Below are positions 27,326-35,500 of a DNA stretch of 64,000 nucleotides, piece after piece. Within the stretch, counting starts at the first letter, position 1; every line of letters starts with the position of its first letter. The DNA comes from Sulfobacillus thermotolerans (lineage in GTDB: Bacteria; Bacillota; Sulfobacillia; Sulfobacillales; Sulfobacillaceae), in assembly GCA_002951815.1 (NCBI GenBank), contig CP019454.1, forward strand, positions 1,612,001 to 1,676,000, given 5' to 3'. Below the pieces are notes generated by a model. It made no database searches. It saw nothing but the letters and a program-made list of their open reading frames with translations, and was not told the origin of the DNA. The position numbers and the translations under genes were made by a program.

Positions 27326-27367
27326 ACGGCGCTCCTCTCCGTCCTTCAGGGCGGAGAGGAGCGCCGT
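27326..27367 (+). repeat. 16-bp perfect inverted repeat at the left end of the tnpB element
   Basis: Arms 27326-27341 and 27352-27367 are perfectly complementary with a 10-nt loop. The inner part (CTCCGTCCTTCAGGGCGGAG) resembles the hairpin at the right end of the element (28507-28525). This suggests a left-end structure of an IS200/IS605-type element, or the right-end remnant of a second copy. Confidence 0.7.
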
Positions 27368-27416
27368 GTCCTCCTTTCGGATTGACGTATGGACGTATTT
27401 CCTCCGTAATATATCT

Positions 27417-28518
27417 ATGCAACTGACATTGACGGTCCACCTCCAACCGAATACCACCCAAGCCCAATCGCTGTTGGGCACGATGGAACGCTTTAACGCA
27501 GCCTGTAACGCGATTGCGAACATCGCTTTTCGCGAACACACCGCGAGTCAAGTGAAGTTGCACCATCTGATGTACCGTGAAGTCCGCGAGCGCTTTGGCC
27601 TATCGGCGCAAATGGCCGTGCCTGCCATCGGGAAAGTCGTCGAATCGTACAAGCGGGACAAGTCGATTCAGCCGACTTTTCGCCCGTATAGAGCCATCGT
27701 GTACGATGATCGTCTGCTGTCGTGGAAGGGGTTGGATCGCGTGTCGATCTTGACGTTGGCGGGGCGCATTATGGTGCCCGTCGTCATGGGGTCCTACCAC
27801 GTCCAACGCTTGCGCCGCGTTCGGGGACAAGCGGATCTGATCTACCGCGATGGCCAGTTCTATTTGGCTGTTGTCGTGGATGTGCCCGAACCGCCGCCGT
27901 TGCAGCCCGATGACTGGTTGGGCGTCGATCTCGTGATCGTCAACATCGCCGCCGATTCGGACGGGCACACTTACTCGGGGAGCCCCCTGAACGGCCTCCG
28001 TAAACGCCACGCCAATCTGCGCCAACGGTTGCAAAAGAAGGGCACGAAATCGGCTAAGCGTCTGCTCAAGAAACGTCGCCGCAAGGAACAACGACTGGCG
28101 ACGAACGAAAACCACCGCATTGCCAAACGGTTGGTGACGAAAGCCAAAGACACGAGTCGCGGCATTGCCTTGGAAGATTTGACGGGCATCCGTGACCGGA
28201 TCACGGTTAAAAAGGCTCAGCGGCCTCGCCAACATAGTTGGGGCATTCCACCAATTGCGCACGTTTATCACCTACAAGGCGAAACTGGCGGGCGTGCCCG
28301 TCGTCTTGGTCGATCCGCGCAATACCTCGCGGACGTGTCCCGCCTGTGGATTGATTGATCCCCACAATCGTCCAACCCAAGCCTCCTTTCGGTGTATTGG
28401 CTGTGGCTTCGCTGGGCCTGCCGACACCATCGCTGCGGGCAACATTGCCCGTAGGGCGGCTGTCAACCAGCCGCACGCAGGATCTCTCTCGGAGATACCT
28501 GCAAGCTCCGTCCTTTAG
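27417..28518 (+). pseudogene. tnpB: RNA-guided nuclease TnpB, disrupted by one frameshift
   Basis: The first part (from ATG 27417) covers the N-terminal and RuvC domains. The frame then shifts near 28240 at a GGGG run, where removing one G restores SWAFHQLRTF and the rest of the protein. RuvC acidic residues are retained: Asp at 27927-27929 (WLGVDLVIVN), Glu at 28173-28175 (ALEDLTG), Asp at 28423-28425 (GPADTIAAGNI). The zinc ribbon CPACG...CIGCG is intact but lies after the shift. Only the single base is wrong, so it is a recent mutation or a sequencing error. No clear ribosome site precedes the start. Confidence 0.85.
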
Positions 28519-28539
28519 GACGGGGTCGTTGACGCATGC

Positions 28540-28656
28540 GACCTTATACCCATAAATCAGGAATCAGCTGCTCAGGCTAAACGGGATGCCCTAGAACGTC
28601 TTCGTCGAGCCCGTGAAGTGGAAATCGGTTTGGCGACCATGGGGCGGCGTTCCTAA
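28540..28656 (+). pseudogene. 3' fragment of the split small gene
   Basis: From GACCT (28540-28544) an open frame of 38 codons runs to TAA at 28654-28656. It has no start codon or ribosome site of its own. The sequence is rich in Ala, Arg and Glu (AAQAKRDALERLRRAREVE), as in a charged helix. It continues in frame from the fragment at 25087. It begins 7 bp after the right end of the tnpB element. Identity unknown. Confidence 0.5.
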
Positions 28657-28813
28657 ATTTAGGGAATTACGGATTGTGCACATGCAGCAGGGCGTCGAGT
28701 TCCTTGGAAGCTAAAGGAGAGGCAGTCATACCAATAGGCTCATTGCTCTATATTTTCGGAGCCGTCCTCCTTTATTGGTAGAGCCAACTTTGTCCCTTTG
28801 AAATGCCTGATCA

Positions 28814-29770
28814 TTAGGGGTTCCATAAGGTTGTCTTGTCATGGCAAACAGTATGAATCCAGTTTGCAATGTCCTGTATGACTTGTTCATCGACATGTTG
28901 TGCAATGCGGTACTCCTTTTTTGCTTTGCGAATCTCTCCACAAATAGTCGGCATGAACAGATGATTTAGGTTTGGGTAGAGCTTGAATGTGACATTGGGT
29001 TTATCGCACAGTAGAGTTCGATAACCCCCGAAGTCCTTTTCAATGGATAGATGAAAATCTTTGTTACCTTGCAAAATCAGCACAGGTTTGTCTAATGCTT
29101 TAAGGTAGTCAGAGGATGGATGTTCTCCCATTTCTTTAAAGTAAAAGGCCCTTGTATATTTTCCGAACAACTTCATCAATTTCGCCTCGTCGTCGCTGAG
29201 GCTATAGATTTTTCCAAACTTAGCAGACAATGCGGCAATCTGTTTGTTTGCGATCCCTTTCAAGAAACGATTAAGCGAGTGCAGAACCTCATTATTTTGA
29301 TCCATCAGGATTTCTTCAAGTTTGCGTGGCGAACCGGCCATGATGATGATCCCCGCGAATTGCCCGCCTTCTGCGTCGATTCGAGGAGCTAACATTCCGC
29401 CTAAACTGTGACCAATGATAAACACCTTGTGTGGATCGATCCGTGTATCGTTGCGCAATAATTGAGCCGCCAAGATGGCATCTTCGATGGTTTCTTCCCG
29501 CACGGAGATATTAACGTCAGCTTTCATTTGTTTTCCGTATACGAAGGTTCTTTTGTCATAACGTAAGACCGCAATGCCTTTTGCCGACAAACCTTCTGCG
29601 AGGTCTCGAAACGGATAATTGTTTCCGACTTTCTCATCCATATTGCTCGGACCAGAGCCGTGAACCAATACAACTGCTGGATATGGCCCATTTGTCGGGT
29701 CAGGAATGGATAACATGCCATTAAGCGGATGGGCGGTTGCCGCCCCAATAACAACGCGTACATTCGTCAT
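28814..29770 (-). CDS. Alpha/beta hydrolase
   Basis: This is a serine hydrolase of the alpha/beta fold, 318 residues. The nucleophile elbow is IIGHSLGGML, the oxyanion region is VVLVHGSGPSNMDE, the acid residue likely lies in ILQGNKDFHL, and the histidine is in PNLNHLFMP. No signal peptide is seen, so it acts in the cytoplasm. The substrate is unknown; ester or peptide bond cleavage is typical. Its base composition is visibly more AT-rich than the flanking genes, which suggests horizontal transfer. It starts at ATG 29770, with GGGGG about 12 nt upstream. Confidence 0.8.
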   Translation of the reverse strand: MTNVRVVIGAATAHPLNGMLSIPDPTNGPYPAVVLVHGSGPSNMDEKVGNNYPFRDLAEGLSAKGIAVLRYDKRTFVYGKQMKADVNISVREETIEDAILAAQLLRNDTRIDPHKVFIIGHSLGGMLAPRIDAEGGQFAGIIIMAGSPRKLEEILMDQNNEVLHSLNRFLKGIANKQIAALSAKFGKIYSLSDDEAKLMKLFGKYTRAFYFKEMGEHPSSDYLKALDKPVLILQGNKDFHLSIEKDFGGYRTLLCDKPNVTFKLYPNLNHLFMPTICGEIRKAKKEYRIAQHVDEQVIQDIANWIHTVCHDKTTLWNP

Positions 29771-29905
29771 GGCTCTTCTGACCCCCTTGAAACACAGACC
29801 CAGTGGGAACCTGCGCTTTAAGCATGTCTTTCCTGCTGTTAGTACGAATCTTCCACGGTAAACGGTACCTATAAGAGAACAGGGATGCTGACTGCCGCTA
29901 TCCTC

Positions 29906-29946
29906 AAAAGCATCGCCACATTCTTGAGATACAGAACGTGGCGATG
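29906..29946 (-). terminator. Terminator after the ABC exporter operon
   Basis: On the minus strand CATCGCCACGTTCT pairs with AGAATGTGGCGATG, followed by CTTTTG. It lies 10 bp after the stop of the second exporter gene. Confidence 0.75.
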
Positions 29947-29955
29947 GAATTGGTG

Positions 29956-31842
29956 TTAAACGGCAACCGAACTGCTTGGTTTGAATTGGCTGTTATAGAG
30001 TTCTGCATAAAATCCCTTTAAGGCCAACAACTGCTCGTGCGTGCCTTGCTCCACGACTTTGCCATGATTCATCACTAAGATCACGTCTGCGTCTTGGATT
30101 GTGGAGAGACGGTGTGCGATAACAAAACTGGTCCGTCCTTGCATCAGGTGATCCATGGCCTGTTGAATCAGGATTTCGGTCCGCGTGTCGACACTGCTAG
30201 TCGCTTCGTCCAAAATGAGAATGGCTGGATCGGCTAAAATGGCGCGAGCGATCGTCAACAGTTGCTTTTGGCCTTGTGAAATATTAGAGGCTTCCTCGTT
30301 AAGCACCGTATCATATCCTTCGGGGAGCGTGCGAATAAAGTGGTCGGCCTGCGCAGCTTTGGCAGCTTCGACAATCTCAGCATCCGTAGCCCCTTCGCGT
30401 CCGTAACCAATGTTGTCGCGAATTGTGCCGTTGAATAGCCACGTGTCTTGCAAGACCATGCCAAATAAGTGATGCAACTGATCACGTGATATCTGTGTGA
30501 TATCGATGCCGTCGATGAGAATGCGGCCGCTGGTCAGTTCATAGAAGCGCATCATCAGGTTGACCAGTGTGGTCTTACCAGCCCCGGTCGGGCCAACAAT
30601 GGCCACCGTTTCGCCAGGGCGCACCTCGAGGTTCATATCCTCTATCAATGGGGTGTCAGGCTGATAGCGGAAACTCACGTGCTCAAATTGAATGTGCCCC
30701 CGGGGGTGCGTAAGGACCTCCGTATCCTGAACATCGTCTACTTGTTCAGGTTCATCAAGAATTTCAAACACGCGTTCAGAGGAGGCGATAGTCGATTGGA
30801 TTACGTTGGAGATACTGGAGAGTTGGGTAATGGGCTGCGTAAATTGGCGCGCATATTGAATGAACGCCAGGATATCTCCAATCTGAATACGACGGCGAAT
30901 GACAAGAATGCCCCCAATGACGCTGACAAGCACGTAACCAATATTGCCAATAAAGTTCATGAGCGGCATGATAATGCCGGTGATGAACTGGGCTTTCCAT
31001 GACGCGTCATATAAGCGCTCATTGATTTCGTCAAATTTGGTCAACGCCTTGTCTTCATTGCCGTAAGCCTTGACGATGAGGTGTCCGGTGTACATCTCTT
31101 CAATGTGGCCATTGAGCTCACCGAGTCGGCGCTGCCGACTTAAAAAGTATGCTTGGGACCTTACGGCAATGGTTCTCGTGACATAAATGCTAAGCGGCAG
31201 GGTAATGACAACCGTTAAGGTCATGAGGGGACTGATCGTCAACATCATAACAATCACCCCAAGAAAGGTGATGACCGCCTGAATTAACTGCGTCAGGCTT
31301 TGCTGCAGGGTGCTGCTGATGTTGTCGAAGTCGTTCACAAACCGGCTCATGATTTCCCCGTGGGGATGCTTGTCGAAATAACTAATGGGCAATTTGGTCA
31401 ACTTTTCGTTGACTTGCTTACGCAAGTCATAGACTGCCCGTTGAGCCACACCTGCCATCACGTATTGTTGAAAATAGTTAAACAGTGAGCTGAATAAATA
31501 CAGTCCTCCGAGAATCCAGACGAGATGGCCAATTTGCTGAAAGTTGACGCCGCCTCCTGGCATGCCCAGCAATTTGCGGCGGATGCCGTCAAACAGATCA
31601 GTCGTCGCATCTCCCATAATTTTAGGGCTGATAATGGAGAATACAGTCCCCAAAATCGTCGCAATCAAAACAAGGAGTAACCGCAACCAATAGGGGCGGA
31701 AATAGACCAGCAAGCGCATCAAGGTGCTCTTAAAATTCTTGGGTTTTTGCACAATCATGGCCATACCTTGAGGGCCGCCACCAAACATTCCGGGTCCGCG
31801 CCCCGCAGGGGAGGATGGGTGGTGTTTGTCTTCAGTGCTCAT
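29956..31842 (-). CDS. Heterodimeric ABC exporter half-transporter (catalytic Walker B half)
   Basis: The 628-residue protein has six hydrophobic helices (about 45-340) followed by an ATPase domain. Walker A is GPTGAGKTTLVN, the signature is NISQGQKQLL (non-canonical), and Walker B ends ILILDEATSSVD, with the catalytic Glu present. With its partner (next entry) it forms an asymmetric exporter of the BmrCD/LmrCD or YheHI kind, probably for drugs or peptides. The start overlaps the partner stop by 4 bp. An N-terminal 40-residue Gly/Pro-rich extension precedes the first helix. Confidence 0.9.
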   Translation of the reverse strand: MSTEDKHHPSSPAGRGPGMFGGGPQGMAMIVQKPKNFKSTLMRLLVYFRPYWLRLLLVLIATILGTVFSIISPKIMGDATTDLFDGIRRKLLGMPGGGVNFQQIGHLVWILGGLYLFSSLFNYFQQYVMAGVAQRAVYDLRKQVNEKLTKLPISYFDKHPHGEIMSRFVNDFDNISSTLQQSLTQLIQAVITFLGVIVMMLTISPLMTLTVVITLPLSIYVTRTIAVRSQAYFLSRQRRLGELNGHIEEMYTGHLIVKAYGNEDKALTKFDEINERLYDASWKAQFITGIIMPLMNFIGNIGYVLVSVIGGILVIRRRIQIGDILAFIQYARQFTQPITQLSSISNVIQSTIASSERVFEILDEPEQVDDVQDTEVLTHPRGHIQFEHVSFRYQPDTPLIEDMNLEVRPGETVAIVGPTGAGKTTLVNLMMRFYELTSGRILIDGIDITQISRDQLHHLFGMVLQDTWLFNGTIRDNIGYGREGATDAEIVEAAKAAQADHFIRTLPEGYDTVLNEEASNISQGQKQLLTIARAILADPAILILDEATSSVDTRTEILIQQAMDHLMQGRTSFVIAHRLSTIQDADVILVMNHGKVVEQGTHEQLLALKGFYAELYNSQFKPSSSVAV

Positions 31843-33566
31843 GCAATGACCTCCTCAGCATGTTGCGAACGGACAATGTCTTGGTAGATAGGGCATGTAG
31901 CCATGAGTTCGCGGTGCGTTCCAATGCCAACCAGTTGGCCTTCGTCGAGCACAATAATTTGGTCCGCGTCGATGACGGTGCTGACCCGCTGAGCGACAAT
32001 CAGGACCGTTGAGGTATCAAGCTCATTTTGCAAGGCCCGTCGCAGCTTTGCATCGGTTTTAAAATCTAAGGCCGAGAAGCTATCGTCAAAGATATAAATT
32101 TCTGGTTTGCGGACCAGAGCCCGGGCAATGGACAAACGTTGTTTTTGCCCGCCCGACAAATCAGCGCCGCCCTGAGAAATGATGGTGTCAAACCCTTGGG
32201 GCATTTCCGCAATAAATTCTGTGGCCTGGGCAACGTCAGCTGCATGCTCTACAGCCCAATCGGATGCGTCTTCGTCGCCATAGCGAATGTTGTCGGCAAT
32301 CGTCCCAGAAAACAACACGGCTTTTTGCGGCACAAAGCCAATTTTTTGGCGTAGGACATGCTGATCCATATCCCGAACATCGATGCCATCGACCAGCACG
32401 CGTCCGTGGGTGACATCGTCAAACCGGGGAATTAAGTTGATAAGGGTCGTTTTGCCTGCGCCCGTTCCGCCAATCACCGCGGTAATCTGTCCGGGATGAA
32501 GTGTAAATGAAATATGGGAAAGCACCATAGATTCAGCCCCAGGATATTGAAAACTGACATCCTCAAACACCACTTCGCCCGTGGACTGTGTAGGCAATGT
32601 GGGGACGGCCGGATCGAGAATCGTGGGTTCGATATCTAAGACTTCGTTTATTCGTCGTGCAGATGCCTGGGCCCGAGGCACCATGAAGAACATGGCGGAG
32701 ACCATCATGACCGAGAACATTATCTGTGTAACGTATTGGATAAACGCCATCAAACTTCCGACCTGCATGGCGTTATCGTTAATCAGTTTGCCTCCAAACC
32801 AGATAATCGCCAAAGTCGAAAAGTTGATAATCAGCATGAGCAGTGGCATCAAAGCGGCCATGATCTGATAGACATGGATGGAAATATCAGTTAGTTCGAT
32901 ATTCGCCTCGTTAAAGCGATGGACCTCGTAGCGGACTCGTTGGAATGAGCGGATGACGCGTACGCCGGTCAGGTGTTCTCGCAAGACGCGGTTTAATTGG
33001 TCAACTTTCCCCTGCATGGCACGAAAGAGTCCAACACTCCGGCCAAGGACGGCATAAATGGCAAGACCTAACACGGGCATGATGACCAATAAGATTAGGG
33101 ACAGACGCGCATCGGTGTAAATGGCCATGATGATGCCGCCTAGGGCCATTAATGGGGCCATGACCATCATGCGCAAGAGCATGTTGACGAATTGCTGAAC
33201 TTGCATAATATCATTCGTGGTGCGAACGATGAGAGACGATGTGCCCAATGTGTCAAACTCTTTCAGCATAAAGGTTTCGACATGAGCAAAGACTTTGCGG
33301 CGCACAATTTTTCCGAAGCCTGCGGAGGCTTTGGAAGATAACAGGCCGGCTGCGACGGAGCACACCACGCTAAACACCGTCACGGCCATCATGAACTCGC
33401 CGACATGGATGATGTAGGGGATGTTGCCTTTGACCACGCCGTTATCCACAATTTTGGACATTAATTCCGGCAGGTATAAGGTCGTTAACGATTGCAAAAA
33501 TAGCAATACGAGTATCCAGATGACCGACTGACGATACGGACGGAGAAAACGAAGGATGCGACGCAT
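31839..33566 (-). CDS. Heterodimeric ABC exporter half-transporter (degenerate ATP site half)
   Basis: The 575 residues include six helices (about 15-310) and an ATPase domain with Walker A GGTGAGKTTLIN and a canonical signature DLSGGQKQRLSIARAL. Its Walker B reads YIFDDSFSALD, with Asp where the catalytic Glu normally lies. The canonical signature here complements the Glu-bearing partner, so one of the two ATP sites should be active, as in other heterodimeric exporters. It directly follows the marR gene; stop and start share one base. Confidence 0.9.
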   Translation of the reverse strand: MRRILRFLRPYRQSVIWILVLLFLQSLTTLYLPELMSKIVDNGVVKGNIPYIIHVGEFMMAVTVFSVVCSVAAGLLSSKASAGFGKIVRRKVFAHVETFMLKEFDTLGTSSLIVRTTNDIMQVQQFVNMLLRMMVMAPLMALGGIIMAIYTDARLSLILLVIMPVLGLAIYAVLGRSVGLFRAMQGKVDQLNRVLREHLTGVRVIRSFQRVRYEVHRFNEANIELTDISIHVYQIMAALMPLLMLIINFSTLAIIWFGGKLINDNAMQVGSLMAFIQYVTQIMFSVMMVSAMFFMVPRAQASARRINEVLDIEPTILDPAVPTLPTQSTGEVVFEDVSFQYPGAESMVLSHISFTLHPGQITAVIGGTGAGKTTLINLIPRFDDVTHGRVLVDGIDVRDMDQHVLRQKIGFVPQKAVLFSGTIADNIRYGDEDASDWAVEHAADVAQATEFIAEMPQGFDTIISQGGADLSGGQKQRLSIARALVRKPEIYIFDDSFSALDFKTDAKLRRALQNELDTSTVLIVAQRVSTVIDADQIIVLDEGQLVGIGTHRELMATCPIYQDIVRSQHAEEVIA

Positions 33567-34036
33567 CAGTGAGCTCCTCCTGTGGGCAAGCTTTGGTGTT
33601 CGTGATAATACGCCAGCACCTGGCCTAGTAAGTGCGCCAAGGTGGTGCTTTGTTCGGGACCAAGATAATCAATCAGTCCGTCAAACGCGTCGGATACGGC
33701 TTGGCGCGCCTGAATATAAGCCTCTTCGCCATGGGATGTCAGACGGACGCGACTTACCCGCCGGTCTTCTTGATCGATGTGGCGTTCGACCAGACCGCGT
33801 TCCTCCATTTCGTTGATGAGTTGAGTGACGGTTGGGGTGCTTACACGGAGTTGGGTACTGATAGCGCTGACCGGTATCCCAGAGCCGTCGCCTGGACTAT
33901 CTTTCTTAATGCAAAATAAGGCGCGGGCATCACTGGGACGTGGACCAGTCCCGTGCCAATTTAACCAGTTGAGCTTACGGACCCGCATGAACGCTTCAAA
34001 CAGTTGTTGGCTGATTGGATTATCACTGATGGGCAT
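33566..34036 (-). CDS. MarR-family transcriptional regulator
   Basis: This winged-helix regulator has 156 residues. The DNA-binding region contains ISTQLRVSTPTVTQLINEMEERGLV and the wing RRVSRVRLTSHGEE. It leads the operon with both ABC exporter genes, so it most likely represses them and itself in response to a toxic ligand. A matching inverted repeat overlaps its promoter (see 34061-34101). It starts at ATG 34036, and its stop touches the exporter gene start. Confidence 0.88.
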   Translation of the reverse strand: MPISDNPISQQLFEAFMRVRKLNWLNWHGTGPRPSDARALFCIKKDSPGDGSGIPVSAISTQLRVSTPTVTQLINEMEERGLVERHIDQEDRRVSRVRLTSHGEEAYIQARQAVSDAFDGLIDYLGPEQSTTLAHLLGQVLAYYHEHQSLPTGGAH

Positions 34037-34060
34037 TGCTGGCCTCCGACAACTATTTTG

Positions 34061-34101
34061 TTAGGCAACCTAATTATAGAGAATAGAGTCTGTGGGGTCA
34101 A
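34061..34101 (-). promoter_or_regulatory. Promoter and operator of the marR-ABC operon
   Basis: Reading the minus strand, -35 TTGACC (34101-34096) and -10 TATAAT (34078-34073) are 17 bp apart. An inverted repeat TTAGG-CAA-CCTAA (34061-34073) covers the end of the -10 and the expected start of transcription. TTAGG/CCTAA half sites of this kind are typical MarR operators. Binding there would block transcription, as expected for autorepression. Confidence 0.8.
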
Positions 34102-34177
34102 TTCCGCATAGTCATGAAGATTCGTACGTAAGAATACTAAAAGTCCAGGTATTGGAGCAAACGGGGAGAACTGTGAC

Positions 34178-34543
34178 ATGTCGAAGAATGTGCGCCTAAC
34201 AAGTCTTTATGTCTCGTTTGGAACCGCGGTCATGACGACAGTCGCACTGTCTCAAGTTACCTCCAATTTGATGGTGCTGTTTGTGATATTGATGGGCGCA
34301 ACAGGTGCTGTGTTGGGGTTTTGGGCTACTTTAACGAAACATCTTGATGCTATGGCCTCCATGAGTGGTGCGACAGCTGGGGGAGTCATGGGGGCTTTGT
34401 TAAGCATGGCTATTACCGTTACGTGGTTGCATCCGATGCACAGTCATCAGGGGATGATGATTATGGGCGATACGATGGCCCAGATGGCCGGAGCGGCTTT
34501 GGCGGGGTTTTTTGTTCCCGAAGCGTCCCACTCGTCGAGATGA
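34178..34543 (+). CDS. Small membrane protein of unknown function
   Basis: The 121-residue protein has four predicted hydrophobic helices and starts at ATG 34178 with GGGGAG upstream. The stretch between the third and fourth helices is Met/His-rich (LHPMHSHQGMMIMGDTM), which could bind a soft metal such as copper, but this is speculation. It is transcribed away from the marR operon and ends at a terminator shared with the convergent merR-like gene. No family was recognised. Confidence 0.7.
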   Translation: MSKNVRLTSLYVSFGTAVMTTVALSQVTSNLMVLFVILMGATGAVLGFWATLTKHLDAMASMSGATAGGVMGALLSMAITVTWLHPMHSHQGMMIMGDTMAQMAGAALAGFFVPEASHSSR

Positions 34544-34617
34544 GAAGGGATGCGCCCAGGGTGAAAGATGTCATAATGCTAAAGTGGCAGTGACACGTCA
34601 ATGTGTGGTCCCACATA

Positions 34618-34648
34618 GAAACGCCCGGCCTTGTTTCCCGGGCGTTTC
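34618..34648. terminator. Bidirectional terminator between convergent genes
   Basis: GAAACGCCCGG and CCGGGCGTTTC form an 11-bp stem with a 9-nt loop. It sits between the plus-strand membrane protein and the minus-strand MerR-like gene. Confidence 0.75.
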
Positions 34649-34654
34649 TCCCTA

Positions 34655-35254
34655 CTAACTATTGACAGAGGCTTGCGGCGGGGTTTTATTCCACCATTTT
34701 TGCCACCATGACTTAGGCTGTTCTGGTCTTGATTTCATCATATCCCGCATTTGCGACATGATGAATTGATCGCGCTCCCGCGCGAGTCGCATATTTTTCG
34801 TGTCTTGCGTATCCAAGTGTGACTTGAGTGACTCAAAGGCTTCGGTTAGCGCTTGGACATCTTGTGCGTGATGTTGATCAAGCTCTGCCTTAATCTGCTC
34901 TAAGGACAGCCGCATGGCTTGGATTTCTTCTGACTGTTGATAGAGTACTTGGACCATCGCTTGTGCCACCTGTTGAGGGGCCGCCGAGGGAGACTGCTGT
35001 GCCAATTCGGTGTCGGTGCTGACATTGCGAGGAAAAAGACGCGAGAGTGTTTCGTCAACCATGGTGGCGGTTTGTCCGTTGCGCAGGCCGTCCGCAATCG
35101 TCCGGAAAACCTCTACCGCCTCGTCGGGATAACGCCGTCCCCGTCCCTTGCCGACAACCGGAACGTACGCACTAAATCGGTCTCGGTAATAGCGAACGGT
35201 GCTTTCTGGGAGATCTAGCCGAGAAGCAATTTCTGCAATCGTTAAGGTATCCAT
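34655..35254 (-). CDS. MerR-type helix-turn-helix protein with coiled coil
   Basis: From ATG 35254 (AAGGAGG, 5 nt before it) the protein has 199 residues. The N-terminus is a MerR-type HTH (MDTLTIAEIASRLDLPESTV) with the RYYRDRF wing. The middle is a long acidic and Gln-rich coiled coil (about 90-170), and the end has SWWQKWWNK. This layout recalls Bacillus MerR-like proteins with a DUF3967-type tail, and RacA-like chromosome-binding proteins. It lacks metal-binding cysteines. The target is unknown. A direct repeat just upstream may be its operator. Confidence 0.75.
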   Translation of the reverse strand: MDTLTIAEIASRLDLPESTVRYYRDRFSAYVPVVGKGRGRRYPDEAVEVFRTIADGLRNGQTATMVDETLSRLFPRNVSTDTELAQQSPSAAPQQVAQAMVQVLYQQSEEIQAMRLSLEQIKAELDQHHAQDVQALTEAFESLKSHLDTQDTKNMRLARERDQFIMSQMRDMMKSRPEQPKSWWQKWWNKTPPQASVNS

Positions 35255-35281
35255 CATATCCTCCTTACATTTTGTCCCAAC

Positions 35282-35298
35282 AATACCAGTAAATACCA
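35282..35298. promoter_or_regulatory. Direct repeat upstream of the MerR-like gene
   Basis: AATACCA occurs at 35282-35288 and 35292-35298, ten bases apart, one helical turn. It is 28-44 bp upstream of the start codon and could be an operator for autoregulation. Confidence 0.4.
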
Positions 35299-35500
35299 TT
35301 TAATGCGAGAACGCAAGTAAAAGCTGCGGTTCGCGACCGCAACGACGTAAATTTTTTGTTAGGGCTGGTCAGCTTTTTGGCGCTGCTCTCATTCGCGTAA
35401 AGGGCAACGAACGCAAATAGTCGGCGATAACTATAGCGAGATAAGCAAAAGAAATCGACTATCGATTAATAAATTGATATAAGGATGATATAATGAACGC

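Larger units (their letters stand above)
27326..28533 (+). mobile_element. IS200/IS605-type element with tnpB only (IS1341-like)
   Basis: The unit comprises a left hairpin, a frameshifted tnpB gene and a right end where CTCCGTCCTTTAGGACGGGG forms a hairpin followed by TCGTTGAC. No tnpA (Y1 transposase) gene is present, so it would need help to move. The exact left boundary is uncertain; TTAC precedes the left hairpin at 27324-27327. The right end probably also lies in the omega-RNA scaffold, as in other TnpB systems. Confidence 0.7.

Noticed and set aside
25087-28656. Joined small gene as a small acid-soluble spore protein
   Set aside because: The size and spore-former context invite it, but the typical alpha/beta SASP motifs are missing. 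I leave it unnamed.
35325-35341. TGCGGT/ACCGCA hairpin with later T-run as terminator
   Set aside because: No plus-strand gene reads into it, and the T-run is 8 nt away from the stem.
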